Under the pieces are notes generated by a model, which saw nothing but the letters and a program-made list of their open reading frames with translations, did no database searches and was not told the origin of the DNA. Below, piece by piece: positions 41,048 through 48,741 of a stretch of DNA of 64,000 nt. Both the position numbers and the translations under genes were made by a program. Source of the stretch: Pseudobacillus lumedeiriae (GTDB taxonomy: Bacteria; Bacillota; Bacilli; Bacillales; Domibacillaceae); assembly GCF_044891285.1 (NCBI RefSeq), contig NZ_JAUIYO010000002.1:62001-126000 (forward strand), given 5' to 3'. Position 1 is the stretch's first letter, and every line of letters begins with the position of its first letter.

Positions 41048-41818
41048 ATGACAAAAATAGTTTTTTTTGATATAGATGGGACGTTGCTGGATCACAATAA
41101 ACAGCTGCCCCCAAAGACAAAGGAAGCGGTTCGGCTGTTAAGGGATAATGGTGTTTATACAGCCATTGCCACCGGAAGAGCACCCTTTATGTTTGAAGAT
41201 TTAAGAGAAGAACTAGATATTCATTCATTTGTCAGTTTTAACGGGCAATATGTAGTGTTCGAAGGCGAAGTGATTTATGTGAATCCGCTTGCTGCGGAGG
41301 CACTTGACAGATTGAAGCAATATGCCGATCAGAGCGGGCATCCGCTTGTCTATATGACTGAGAAAGTAATGAAGGCTAATTGTTCTGGTGATACATACAT
41401 TGAAGAAAGTATTTCTAGTTTGAAATTCCCTTATCCTAAGGTGAGTCCCCAATTTTATAAAGAGAATGATTTATATCAAACGCTTGTTTTTTGTGAAGAA
41501 AGTGAGGAAAGTCCTTATCGGGAACAATTTCCAGAGTTCTCTTTTATTCGTTGGCACCCTTATTCACTTGATATTCTTCCAGCAGGCGGCTCCAAAGCGG
41601 AAGGTATAAAGAAAATGATGGAGCGGCTAAGATTTGAAACGGCAGAGGTGTACGCTTTCGGAGATGGATTGAATGATATTGAAATGCTGGAACTTGCAGG
41701 AACAGGAGTGGCAATGGGCAATGCGCTTCCGCCTGTTAAGGAAATCGCTGATATGGTGACAGTTGATGTGGATGAAGATGGCATTTATTTGGCTCTTAAA
41801 GAGCTGAGACTCATATAA
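41048..41818 (+). CDS. ykrA: HAD-superfamily (Cof-type) phosphatase YkrA
   Basis: A 256-residue Cof-type HAD hydrolase. Motif I is D8-x-D10-GTLLD (FFDIDGTLLDHN). Motif II is AIATGR, motif III lies near the lysine of GGSKAEGIKKMM, and motif IV is GDGLNDIEML. Such enzymes dephosphorylate sugar phosphates and cofactors such as FMN or PLP. Location between rpoY-rnjA and def matches ykrA in B. subtilis. The substrate is not established. Confidence 0.92.
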   Translation: MTKIVFFDIDGTLLDHNKQLPPKTKEAVRLLRDNGVYTAIATGRAPFMFEDLREELDIHSFVSFNGQYVVFEGEVIYVNPLAAEALDRLKQYADQSGHPLVYMTEKVMKANCSGDTYIEESISSLKFPYPKVSPQFYKENDLYQTLVFCEESEESPYREQFPEFSFIRWHPYSLDILPAGGSKAEGIKKMMERLRFETAEVYAFGDGLNDIEMLELAGTGVAMGNALPPVKEIADMVTVDVDEDGIYLALKELRLI

Positions 41819-41830
41819 AGGATGTGTTAA

Positions 41831-42008
41831 TTTCCACTTTAGGTGCTTCGCTTTCCGCTACAATCAACCTAGTGGAAAATAGTGGTTTGAAGTAAGGGAG
41901 GAAGCTCTCTCATGTTCACTGAAACGATCCAAACATATTCAAATATTTAATCTAAAGAAACTGACCCCAAAAAGTCGTTTTTAATGACTTTTTGGGGTCA
42001 GTTTTTTT
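41831..42008. repeat. Repeat family 2, copy 2, with built-in terminator
   Basis: This is the second copy of the unit at 18241-18426, sharing TTCGCTTTCC, GCTACAATCAAC, AGTGGAAAATAGTGG, TTGAAGTAAG, ATGTTCACTGAAA and the terminal hairpin. It also lies between convergent genes (ykrA and def). Confidence 0.75.
41959..42008. terminator. Bidirectional terminator between ykrA and def
   Basis: AACTGACCCCAAAAAGTC (41959-41976) pairs perfectly over 18 bases with 41986-42003, followed by T-rich sequence. Confidence 0.93.
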
Positions 42009-42012
42009 ATAT

Positions 42013-42567
42013 TTAACGTTCAAGTGGTGAAGACCCTTCTGGAATAGCGAAAGGATCTGTCGGATTGATGTGATCGTAAAACATGATGCCATTTAAGTGG
42101 TCGATTTCGTGCTGAATAACAATGGCGGGTACTCCTCTTAGGCGTAATTTGATTTCTTTACCTTCAAGATCCTGTGCTTTTACTGTCACTCTTGCGTATC
42201 GATGGACATAGCCGAGAACATCCCGATCCACTGATAAACAGCCTTCTCCAGATGTTAAATATGACTTCTCTACTGAATGGCTTACGATTTTAGGGTTGAT
42301 TAAAGCATGACTCACCAGCGTTCCGTTTTCATCGTATACTTGAATGGCAACCATTCGCTTGGATAGTCCGATTTGTGGAGCTGCAAGCCCGACTCCTGGA
42401 CGCAAACCAAACTTTTTAGCTATTTCAGGTGTTTGGCTGTTTTGAACATATTCCAGCAGGCTTTCGGCTGTTTTTTTATCTTCTTCACTTAACGGAAGAG
42501 TGACGTCAGCTGCTTTTTCCCTTAATACGGGATGGCCTTCCCGTATGATGTCTTTCATTGTAATCAT
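42013..42567 (-). CDS. def: Peptide deformylase (DefB/YkrB type)
   Basis: A 184-residue type II peptide deformylase that removes the formyl group from new proteins. The three active motifs are intact: G58-VGLAAPQIG, E108-G-C110-LSV and H153-E-I-D-H157 (QHEIDHLNG), giving the Cys-His-His metal site. The insertion between motifs 1 and 2 and the length suit the Gram-positive type II form. GAAGG lies 7 bases before ATG at 42567. In B. subtilis the ykrB product is the major deformylase, and the position next to pdhA is the same. Confidence 0.97.
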   Translation of the reverse strand: MITMKDIIREGHPVLREKAADVTLPLSEEDKKTAESLLEYVQNSQTPEIAKKFGLRPGVGLAAPQIGLSKRMVAIQVYDENGTLVSHALINPKIVSHSVEKSYLTSGEGCLSVDRDVLGYVHRYARVTVKAQDLEGKEIKLRLRGVPAIVIQHEIDHLNGIMFYDHINPTDPFAIPEGSSPLER

Positions 42568-42682
42568 GTACGTACCTTCTTTCTATAGGACGATGTCTAC
42601 TAAATAGTTTATCAAAAAAAGCAAACAATGTTAACGAAAGAGGCGGGGTTTTAGTGGAAGAAAAAAGGGTAGTAAAAAAATA

Positions 42683-42745
42683 GGCTATATTAATGATTAT
42701 TGTTTATGATGCTGCTGTGATGGAGCGGCAAGGTGAGTCAATTGA
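42683..42745 (+). repeat. Dispersed repeat family 1, copy J (right end degraded)
   Basis: It begins GGCTATATTAATGATTATTG, continues TTTATGATGCTGCTGTGATGG and AGCGGCAAGGTGAGTCAATTG, then fades. The right outer end is not recognisable. Confidence 0.55.
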
Positions 42746-42780
42746 AGTATAGAAAATAAAAAAAGCAGGATCAATAGAGC

Positions 42781-42817
42781 AAAAACCGGGGGCAGATAAA
42801 TTTCTCGGTTTTTTTCT
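42781..42817 (+). terminator. Terminator-like hairpin in the def-pdhA gap
   Basis: AAAAACCG (42781-42788) faces CGGTTTTT (42806-42813) and more T follow. No plus-strand gene precedes it, so its transcript is unclear. It may end leakage through def or act on an upstream pdh leader. The rest of the 600-base gap is AT-rich. Confidence 0.5.
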
Positions 42818-42998
42818 TTTTTAAAAGGAAAGGATATACGTGTAAAAAGAAAAGAAAAAAATGAGGAAGAGAAAACTACTCTATAACAGATTCGAAAAAA
42901 ATACTTTTTTATAATACAGACCGTTTTGTGGAGTAATACAGTTTTAATGGATCGAATTAAGGGAAATGGACAACTTGCCTTTAAAAAGCGGAATTTGT

Positions 42999-43026
42999 TT
43001 GACTTTTAGCGGTTTTTTATTATAGA
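42999..43026 (+). promoter_or_regulatory. Predicted promoter of the pdh operon
   Basis: TTGACT (42999-43004) and TATAGA (43021-43026) have 16-base spacing, about 150 bases before the pdhA start. Confidence 0.6.
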
Positions 43027-43049
43027 CTTATCATAAGAAATATGTGATT

Positions 43050-43080
43050 GTACTAGTTTCTATGGATTTTCTACTAGTAC
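43050..43080 (+). promoter_or_regulatory. Inverted repeat in the pdhA leader
   Basis: GTACTAGT (43050-43057) and ACTAGTAC (43073-43080) are perfect inverted arms with a 15-base loop, just downstream of the predicted transcription start. It could be an operator or an RNA stem. Confidence 0.5.
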
Positions 43081-43175
43081 AGAACTAATGATAAATGAAT
43101 TCATGATAATATCGGAATAGCTGATTTAATCAGAAAAATGATGCGTGATAAATAAAGAAAGGATAGGTGGCTTTC

Positions 43176-44288
43176 ATGAGTGTTAAAAAGAAAACGCAAT
43201 TTGATGCAAAGAAGACACTAGAAATGATTGAAGATCAGTTTGAAATGTTTCAGATTTTAAATGAAGAGGGAGAAGTTGTTAATCGAGATGCAATGCCTGA
43301 CTTGACAGATGAGCAGCTCGAGGAATTAATGACTCGTATGGTGTATACGAGAATATTGGATCAGCGTTCGATTTCCCTAAACCGCCAAGGACGGCTGGGA
43401 TTCTATGCGCCGACAGCAGGGCAGGAAGCTTCGCAGATTGCTTCGCACTTTGCTTTGGAAAAAGAAGACTGGGTGTTGCCAGGTTATCGTGATGTTCCTC
43501 AAATTGTTTGGCATGGTCTTCCTTTATATCAAGCCTTCTTATTCTCTCGTGGTCATTATCACGGAAACCAAGTGCCAGAAGGGGTAAACGTACTTGCGCC
43601 GCAAATTATTATTGGTGCGCAGTACATCCAAAATGCCGGTGTTGCACTTGGCTTGAAGAAACGCGGTAAAAAAGCGGTAGCAGTTACATATACAGGAGAC
43701 GGCGGCTCCTCTCAAGGTGATTTTTATGAAGGAATTAACTTTGCAGGTGCATTTAATGCGCCGGCTATCTTCATTGTTCAAAACAATCAGTTTGCGATTT
43801 CCACACCTCGTGAAGTGCAGACAGCTGCAAAAACAATCGCCCAAAAAGGTATCGCAGCAGGGATGCCGAGCGTGCTTGTCGATGGAATGGATCCGTTAGC
43901 GGTTTACGCTGTTACTAGAGAAGCCCGCGAGCGCGCGCTGAATGGAGAAGGCCCTACTTTAATTGAAACAATGTGTTATCGCTATGGCCCTCATACAATG
44001 GCTGGAGATGATCCGACACGCTATCGTACGAACGATATGGATACGGAGTGGGAAAAGAAAGATCCGCTCGTCCGTTTCCGTAAGTATCTGGAAGATAAAG
44101 GTTTGTGGAATGAGGAGAAAGAAACAGCTGTTATTGAACGGGCAAAAGAAGAAATTAAAGAAGCGATCAAACTGGCAGATGAAACACCTAAACAAAAAGT
44201 GACGGATTTAATGGCGAATATGTATGAAGAAATGCCTGCTAACTTAAAAGAGCAATTTGAAATTTATAAAGAGAAGGAGTCGAAGTAA
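43176..44288 (+). CDS. pdhA: Pyruvate dehydrogenase E1 component, alpha subunit
   Basis: A 370-residue E1-alpha. ATG at 43176 (MSVKKKTQFDAKK) follows GGATAGGTGG. The thiamine diphosphate/Mg motif is GDG (174-176) through NN (TGDGGSSQGDFYEG...VQNN). The phosphorylation-loop region YRYGPHTMAGDDPTRYR is typical of Bacillus PdhA. With PdhB it decarboxylates pyruvate and loads the acetyl group on the E2 lipoyl arm. It is first in pdhABCD, 3 bases before pdhB. A promoter and inverted repeat lie upstream. Confidence 0.98.
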   Translation: MSVKKKTQFDAKKTLEMIEDQFEMFQILNEEGEVVNRDAMPDLTDEQLEELMTRMVYTRILDQRSISLNRQGRLGFYAPTAGQEASQIASHFALEKEDWVLPGYRDVPQIVWHGLPLYQAFLFSRGHYHGNQVPEGVNVLAPQIIIGAQYIQNAGVALGLKKRGKKAVAVTYTGDGGSSQGDFYEGINFAGAFNAPAIFIVQNNQFAISTPREVQTAAKTIAQKGIAAGMPSVLVDGMDPLAVYAVTREARERALNGEGPTLIETMCYRYGPHTMAGDDPTRYRTNDMDTEWEKKDPLVRFRKYLEDKGLWNEEKETAVIERAKEEIKEAIKLADETPKQKVTDLMANMYEEMPANLKEQFEIYKEKESK

Positions 44289-44291
44289 GCT

Positions 44292-45269
44292 ATGGCGCAA
44301 ATGACAATGATCCAAGCGATTACGGATGCTCTGCGTACAGAACTAGGGAACGATGAAAATGTATTGATCTTTGGGGAAGACGTTGGAGTAAATGGAGGGG
44401 TATTCCGAGCAACAGAAGGGCTCCAAAAAGAATTCGGTGAAGATCGCGTGTTTGATACACCGCTTGCCGAATCCGGAATTGGCGGACTTGCTGTAGGACT
44501 TGCTTTAGAAGGATTCCGCCCAGTTCCTGAAATTCAGTTTTTTGGTTTCGTGTATGAGGTAATGGATTCTATCAGCGGTCAATTAGCTCGTCTTCGTTAT
44601 CGTTCAGGAGGCACGTATTCTGCTCCTGTAACGATCCGTTCACCATTTGGCGGAGGGGTATTTACCCCTGAGCTTCATGCAGACAGCTTAGAAGGACTTG
44701 TTGCTCAGCAGCCCGGTTTGAAAGTGGTTATTCCATCTTCGCCATATGATGCGAAAGGATTATTAATCTCTGCGATTCGTGACAATGATCCAGTTATTTT
44801 CCTTGAGCATATGAAATTATATCGCTCATTCCGCCAAGAAGTGCCGGAGGAGGAATATACGATTCCCCTTGGAAAAGCGGAAGTGAAGCGTGAGGGAAAG
44901 GATCTATCCATTATTACATATGGCGCAATGGTTCACGAGTCAATAAAAGCTGCCGAAGAATTGGAAAAGCAGGGACACTCTGTAGAAGTCATTGATCTCC
45001 GTACGATTCAACCGCTTGATATTGAGACGATCATTGCTTCCGTCGAAAAAACAGGACGGGCCATCGTTGTTCAAGAAGCACAAAGACAAGCTGGTATCGC
45101 GGCGAATGTTGTAGCGGAAATTAACGAGCGTGCTATTTTAAGTCTAGAGGCGCCGGTGTTGCGCGTGACTGCTCCTGATACGGTTTATCCATTCTCACAA
45201 GCTGAGCCTGTTTGGCTTCCGAACTTTAAAGATATTATCGAAACAGCGAAAAAAGTGCTCGATTTTTAA
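44292..45269 (+). CDS. pdhB: Pyruvate dehydrogenase E1 component, beta subunit
   Basis: A 325-residue E1-beta. It matches the family in GEDVGVNGGVFRATEGL, FDTPLAESGIGGLAVG, the aromatic GFRPVPEIQFFGF and the C-terminal half with IDLRTIQPLDIETI. It completes the alpha2-beta2 E1 active site. Its ATG follows AAGGAG. A 92-base gap to pdhC may hold a secondary promoter, as known for B. subtilis pdhC, but I see no clear one. Confidence 0.98.
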   Translation: MAQMTMIQAITDALRTELGNDENVLIFGEDVGVNGGVFRATEGLQKEFGEDRVFDTPLAESGIGGLAVGLALEGFRPVPEIQFFGFVYEVMDSISGQLARLRYRSGGTYSAPVTIRSPFGGGVFTPELHADSLEGLVAQQPGLKVVIPSSPYDAKGLLISAIRDNDPVIFLEHMKLYRSFRQEVPEEEYTIPLGKAEVKREGKDLSIITYGAMVHESIKAAEELEKQGHSVEVIDLRTIQPLDIETIIASVEKTGRAIVVQEAQRQAGIAANVVAEINERAILSLEAPVLRVTAPDTVYPFSQAEPVWLPNFKDIIETAKKVLDF

Positions 45270-45361
45270 TAACAGGTATAGTGTATAGCGGAAGATTCTA
45301 AATCTGTTTGTATGCTTTTGTCAGCTCTAAAGGATGAATTTACATGAGGAGGATGAAGACT

Positions 45362-46684
45362 GTGGCATTTGAGTTTAAATTACCCGATATTGGTGAAGGT
45401 ATTCACGAAGGGGAAATCGTGAAATGGTTTGTGAAGCCAGGTGACAAAATCGAAGAAGATGCTGTCCTCTGTGAAGTGCAAAATGATAAGGCGGTAGTAG
45501 AGATCCCTTCACCTGTGGCGGGAACAGTAGAAGAAATTTTAGTTAGCGAAGGGACAGTAGCAATCGTTGGTGATGTCCTGATTAAAATTGATGCGCCTGG
45601 CTATGAAGATTTGCAGTTTAAAGGGCATGGAGATGGAGACGATAAAACAGAAGCGCAAGTACAATCGACAGCGGAAGCGGGACAGGACGTGAACAAAGCA
45701 GAAGTTCCAGCTGAAGCAGAGGTAAAGCCAGCAGAGGTTGATTCAAACCGTCGTATTGTGGCCATGCCATCTGTTCGTAAATACGCGCGTGACAACGAAG
45801 TGGATATCCGTCAAGTAGCCGGTTCGGGCAAAAATGGCCGAGTGCTTAAAGGAGACATTGATCAATTCATTGCCGGCGGCCAAAAGACAGTAGAAGCTCC
45901 AGCAGCCAAGCAGGAAGAAGTATCTGTAAAACCGGATGCGGATACAGCGAAAAGTACAGCTGCTGCTATTCCTGAAGGTGAATTCCCAGAAACACGTGAA
46001 AAAATGAGCGGTATCCGCAAAGCGATTTCTAAAGCGATGGTTCATTCTAAGCATACAGCTCCACACGTGACATTAATGGATGAAGTGGAAGTGACGAAGC
46101 TCTGGGCTCACCGCAAGAAATTTAAAGCAGTGGCTGAAGAAAAAGGTATTAAGTTAACGTTCCTTCCTTATGTTGTAAAAGCATTAACGAGTGCTTTGCG
46201 TGAATACCCAGCTTTAAATACGTCACTTGACGATGCAACAGAGGAAATTGTTCACAAGCATTATTACAACATTGGAATTGCGGCTGATACGGATAAAGGT
46301 TTACTAGTGCCAGTGGTGAAAAATGCTGATCGTAAGTCTATGTTTATGATTTCCGATGAGATTAATGAATTGGCAGGAAAAGCTCGTGAAGGAAAACTTG
46401 CTCCAGCCGAGATGAAAGGCGCTTCTTGTACAATCACTAATATCGGATCAGCGGGTGGACAATGGTTTACACCAGTCATTAACCATCCAGAAGTGGCGAT
46501 TTTAGGAATTGGGCGTATTTCTGAAAAACCTATTGTAAAAAATGGTGAAATTATAGCGGCACCTGTGTTAGCATTATCATTGAGCTTTGACCATCGTATG
46601 ATTGATGGAGCGACAGCTCAAAATGCGCTTAATCATATTAAGCGTTTATTGAATGACCCAGAACTTTTATTAATGGAGGCGTAA
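45362..46684 (+). CDS. pdhC: Dihydrolipoamide acetyltransferase (PDH E2)
   Basis: A 440-residue E2 with one lipoyl domain (about 1-80, lipoyl-Lys K43 in VQNDKAVVEI) and an acidic/Ala-rich linker. The peripheral-subunit-binding domain follows (about 135-170, AMPSVRKYARDNEVD). The catalytic acyltransferase domain closes with H411-RMIDG. The start is GTG at 45362, after GAGGAGGATG, giving MAFEFKLPDIGEGIHEGEI; an ATG 18 bases earlier lies in that ribosome site. It forms the core of the complex, transferring acetyl to CoA. pdhD follows 4 bases later. Confidence 0.98.
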   Translation: MAFEFKLPDIGEGIHEGEIVKWFVKPGDKIEEDAVLCEVQNDKAVVEIPSPVAGTVEEILVSEGTVAIVGDVLIKIDAPGYEDLQFKGHGDGDDKTEAQVQSTAEAGQDVNKAEVPAEAEVKPAEVDSNRRIVAMPSVRKYARDNEVDIRQVAGSGKNGRVLKGDIDQFIAGGQKTVEAPAAKQEEVSVKPDADTAKSTAAAIPEGEFPETREKMSGIRKAISKAMVHSKHTAPHVTLMDEVEVTKLWAHRKKFKAVAEEKGIKLTFLPYVVKALTSALREYPALNTSLDDATEEIVHKHYYNIGIAADTDKGLLVPVVKNADRKSMFMISDEINELAGKAREGKLAPAEMKGASCTITNIGSAGGQWFTPVINHPEVAILGIGRISEKPIVKNGEIIAAPVLALSLSFDHRMIDGATAQNALNHIKRLLNDPELLLMEA

Positions 46685-46688
46685 TACC

Positions 46689-48098
46689 ATGGTAGTAGGA
46701 GATTTCCCGATTGAAACTGATACGATCGTCATTGGAGCTGGTCCTGGCGGATACGTGGCAGCTATTCGTGCTGCTCAGCTTGGACAAAAAGTAACGATTG
46801 TCGAAAAAGGAGAGCTTGGCGGTGTTTGCTTGAACGTCGGCTGTATTCCTTCGAAAGCATTACTTACAGCTGCACACCGTTATGAGCAGGCTAAACATTC
46901 AGATGATATCGGAATCATAGCTGAAAACGTAACAGTTAATTTTGAAAAAGTCCAAGAGTGGAAAGCCGGTGTTGTGAAGAAGCTTACTGGCGGGGTAGAA
47001 GGACTGTTAAAAGGAAATAAAGTAGAAATCGTTCGCGGTGAAGCTTATTTTGTAGATGCAAATACGCTTCGTGTCATGAACGAAAATTCTGCTCAAACGT
47101 ATAAGTTCAACCATGCAATTGTTGCGACAGGCTCTCATCCTATTGAGATTCCTAACTTCAAGTTTTCAGAGCGCGTAATTAATTCAACAGGCGCTTTGGC
47201 ATTGAAAGAAGTTCCAAATAAAATGATCGTTGTCGGCGGCGGATATATCGGAGCTGAGCTTTCTACTGCTTATGCTAACCTTGGAACAGAAGTGACAATT
47301 CTTGAAGGAGCGGACGAGATTTTAAACGGCTTTGAAAAGCAAATGTCAGCTCTTGTTAAACGTAACTTAAAGAAAAAAGGCGTAAAAATCGTTACAAAAG
47401 CAATGGCTAAATCAGCTGAAGAAACTGAGAATGGCGTCATTGTTACGTATGAAGCGAATGGCCAAGAAGAAAAGGCAGAAGCGGACTACGTACTTGTTAC
47501 TGTTGGCCGTAAACCAAATACAGCAGAGCTCGGTCTTGAGCAGGTTGGCGTAAAAATTACAGAACGCGGATTAATTGAAATTGATAAACAATGCCGCACA
47601 AGCGTATCTAACATTTATGCAATTGGTGACATTGTTCAAGGTCCTCCATTAGCACATAAAGCTTCTTATGAAGGTAAAATTGCTGCAGAGGCAATTGCAG
47701 GAGAACGTTCTGAGATCGATTATCTAGCGATCCCGGCTGTATGCTTTACAGAACCTGAATTAGCAACTGTCGGATACACAGAAGCAGAAGCAAAAGCAGA
47801 AGGTATTCAAATCACAGCAGCCAAATTCCCGTTTGCAGCTAACGGCCGTGCATTAGCGTTAAACAGCACGGATGGATTCGTTAAGCTTATTACACGTAAA
47901 GAAGACGGATTGGTTATTGGTGCACAAATTGCGGGATCTGGAGCATCTGACATGATCGCAGAGCTTGGACTTGCTATTGAAGCTGGTATGACAGCGGAAG
48001 ATATCGCAATGACGATCCATGCACATCCAACATTAGGTGAAATTTCAATGGAAGCTGCGGAAGTAGCTCTTGGAACACCGATTCATATCGTAAAATAA
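46689..48098 (+). CDS. pdhD: Dihydrolipoamide dehydrogenase (PDH E3)
   Basis: A 469-residue flavoprotein. The FAD motif is GAGPGGYVAAIRAAQLG, the redox pair C47-x4-C52 (GGVCLNVGCIPSK), the NAD site GGGYIGAE and the C-terminal His-Glu motif HAHPTLGE. It reoxidises the lipoyl groups of E2 with NAD+, and also serves 2-oxoglutarate dehydrogenase in Bacillus. It is last in pdhABCD, with GGAGGC before its ATG and a perfect terminator after it. Confidence 0.98.
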   Translation: MVVGDFPIETDTIVIGAGPGGYVAAIRAAQLGQKVTIVEKGELGGVCLNVGCIPSKALLTAAHRYEQAKHSDDIGIIAENVTVNFEKVQEWKAGVVKKLTGGVEGLLKGNKVEIVRGEAYFVDANTLRVMNENSAQTYKFNHAIVATGSHPIEIPNFKFSERVINSTGALALKEVPNKMIVVGGGYIGAELSTAYANLGTEVTILEGADEILNGFEKQMSALVKRNLKKKGVKIVTKAMAKSAEETENGVIVTYEANGQEEKAEADYVLVTVGRKPNTAELGLEQVGVKITERGLIEIDKQCRTSVSNIYAIGDIVQGPPLAHKASYEGKIAAEAIAGERSEIDYLAIPAVCFTEPELATVGYTEAEAKAEGIQITAAKFPFAANGRALALNSTDGFVKLITRKEDGLVIGAQIAGSGASDMIAELGLAIEAGMTAEDIAMTIHAHPTLGEISMEAAEVALGTPIHIVK

Positions 48099-48100
48099 AC

Positions 48101-48140
48101 ATAAAAAATAGAACTGCCTTTGGGCAGTTCTATTTTTTAT
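48101..48140. terminator. Terminator of the pdhABCD operon
   Basis: A perfect 18-base stem, 48101-48118 with 48123-48140, core ATAGAACTGCC / GGCAGTTCTAT, around a 4-base loop with A/T runs. Confidence 0.96.
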
Positions 48141-48189
48141 GTTTATTTAGTTAAAATTCTGCTGTTGCAGCCATAAACTGTATTAAAAA

Positions 48190-48266
48190 TAGGCAATGTT
48201 GTGCTGCTTTGTTGATTGGAGGGGAAAGTGAGTGCTCCCAACGAAACCAACAGGAAAGTGTAAGGA
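48190..48266 (+). repeat. Dispersed repeat family 1, copy K (short)
   Basis: It shows AGGCAATGTTGTGCTGCTTT, TTGATTGGAGGGGAAAGTGAG, then ACGAAACCAACAGGAAAG. The GC-rich centre is short and the outer ends are decayed. Confidence 0.65.
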
Positions 48267-48300
48267 AGATTAAAAATAAGAAGAGATGGGCGGAAAATCG

Positions 48301-48561
48301 ATGAAGTATTATCTCATATTCATCTTTCATATGATGATTTGGAGTTTTTATACGCTGGCTGCCTGGCTGTCTGAAGGAGACTCTAAAACGTTTCACGGAC
48401 TTTTATTTATCGTCTTTTTTTATCTTTGTATGTCCGCAGCGCAGAAAATGCTCAGCTCACAGAGGAAGGGTTTGTTCATTACCGTGTCGATAATGCTCTT
48501 TTATTGGACAGGTAAGGAGGTTGTTTATCAGTTGATTCAACTGTTTTTTATTTTTTCCTGA
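48301..48561 (+). CDS. Small membrane protein, unknown
   Basis: An 86-residue protein, predicted three membrane helices (LIFIFHMMIWSFYTLAAWL, GLLFIVFFYLCMSAA, GLFITVSIMLFYWTG). ATG at 48301 is preferred; the in-frame ATG at 48286 has no spacing for a ribosome site, but neither site is strong. I do not recognise the family. It lies in the non-syntenic stretch between pdhD and speA, next to a secreted RCC1 protein, and B. subtilis has a different gene (slp) here. Confidence 0.6.
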   Translation: MKYYLIFIFHMMIWSFYTLAAWLSEGDSKTFHGLLFIVFFYLCMSAAQKMLSSQRKGLFITVSIMLFYWTGKEVVYQLIQLFFIFS

Positions 48562-48741
48562 ATGTTGTTAGATGAATGAGTAAGATAAATAAGACAAAAG
48601 GGGCATAGGTGTCTCTTTTTTTATTGTTTAGTGAATATAATGTACTATAACTTAGGATTGAAAATAGGGAATAGACTGTCTTATGATAAAGGAAGAGAAA
48701 TGAATATTTTCAAATAAATAGAAAAATAGGGAGATGGGTAA

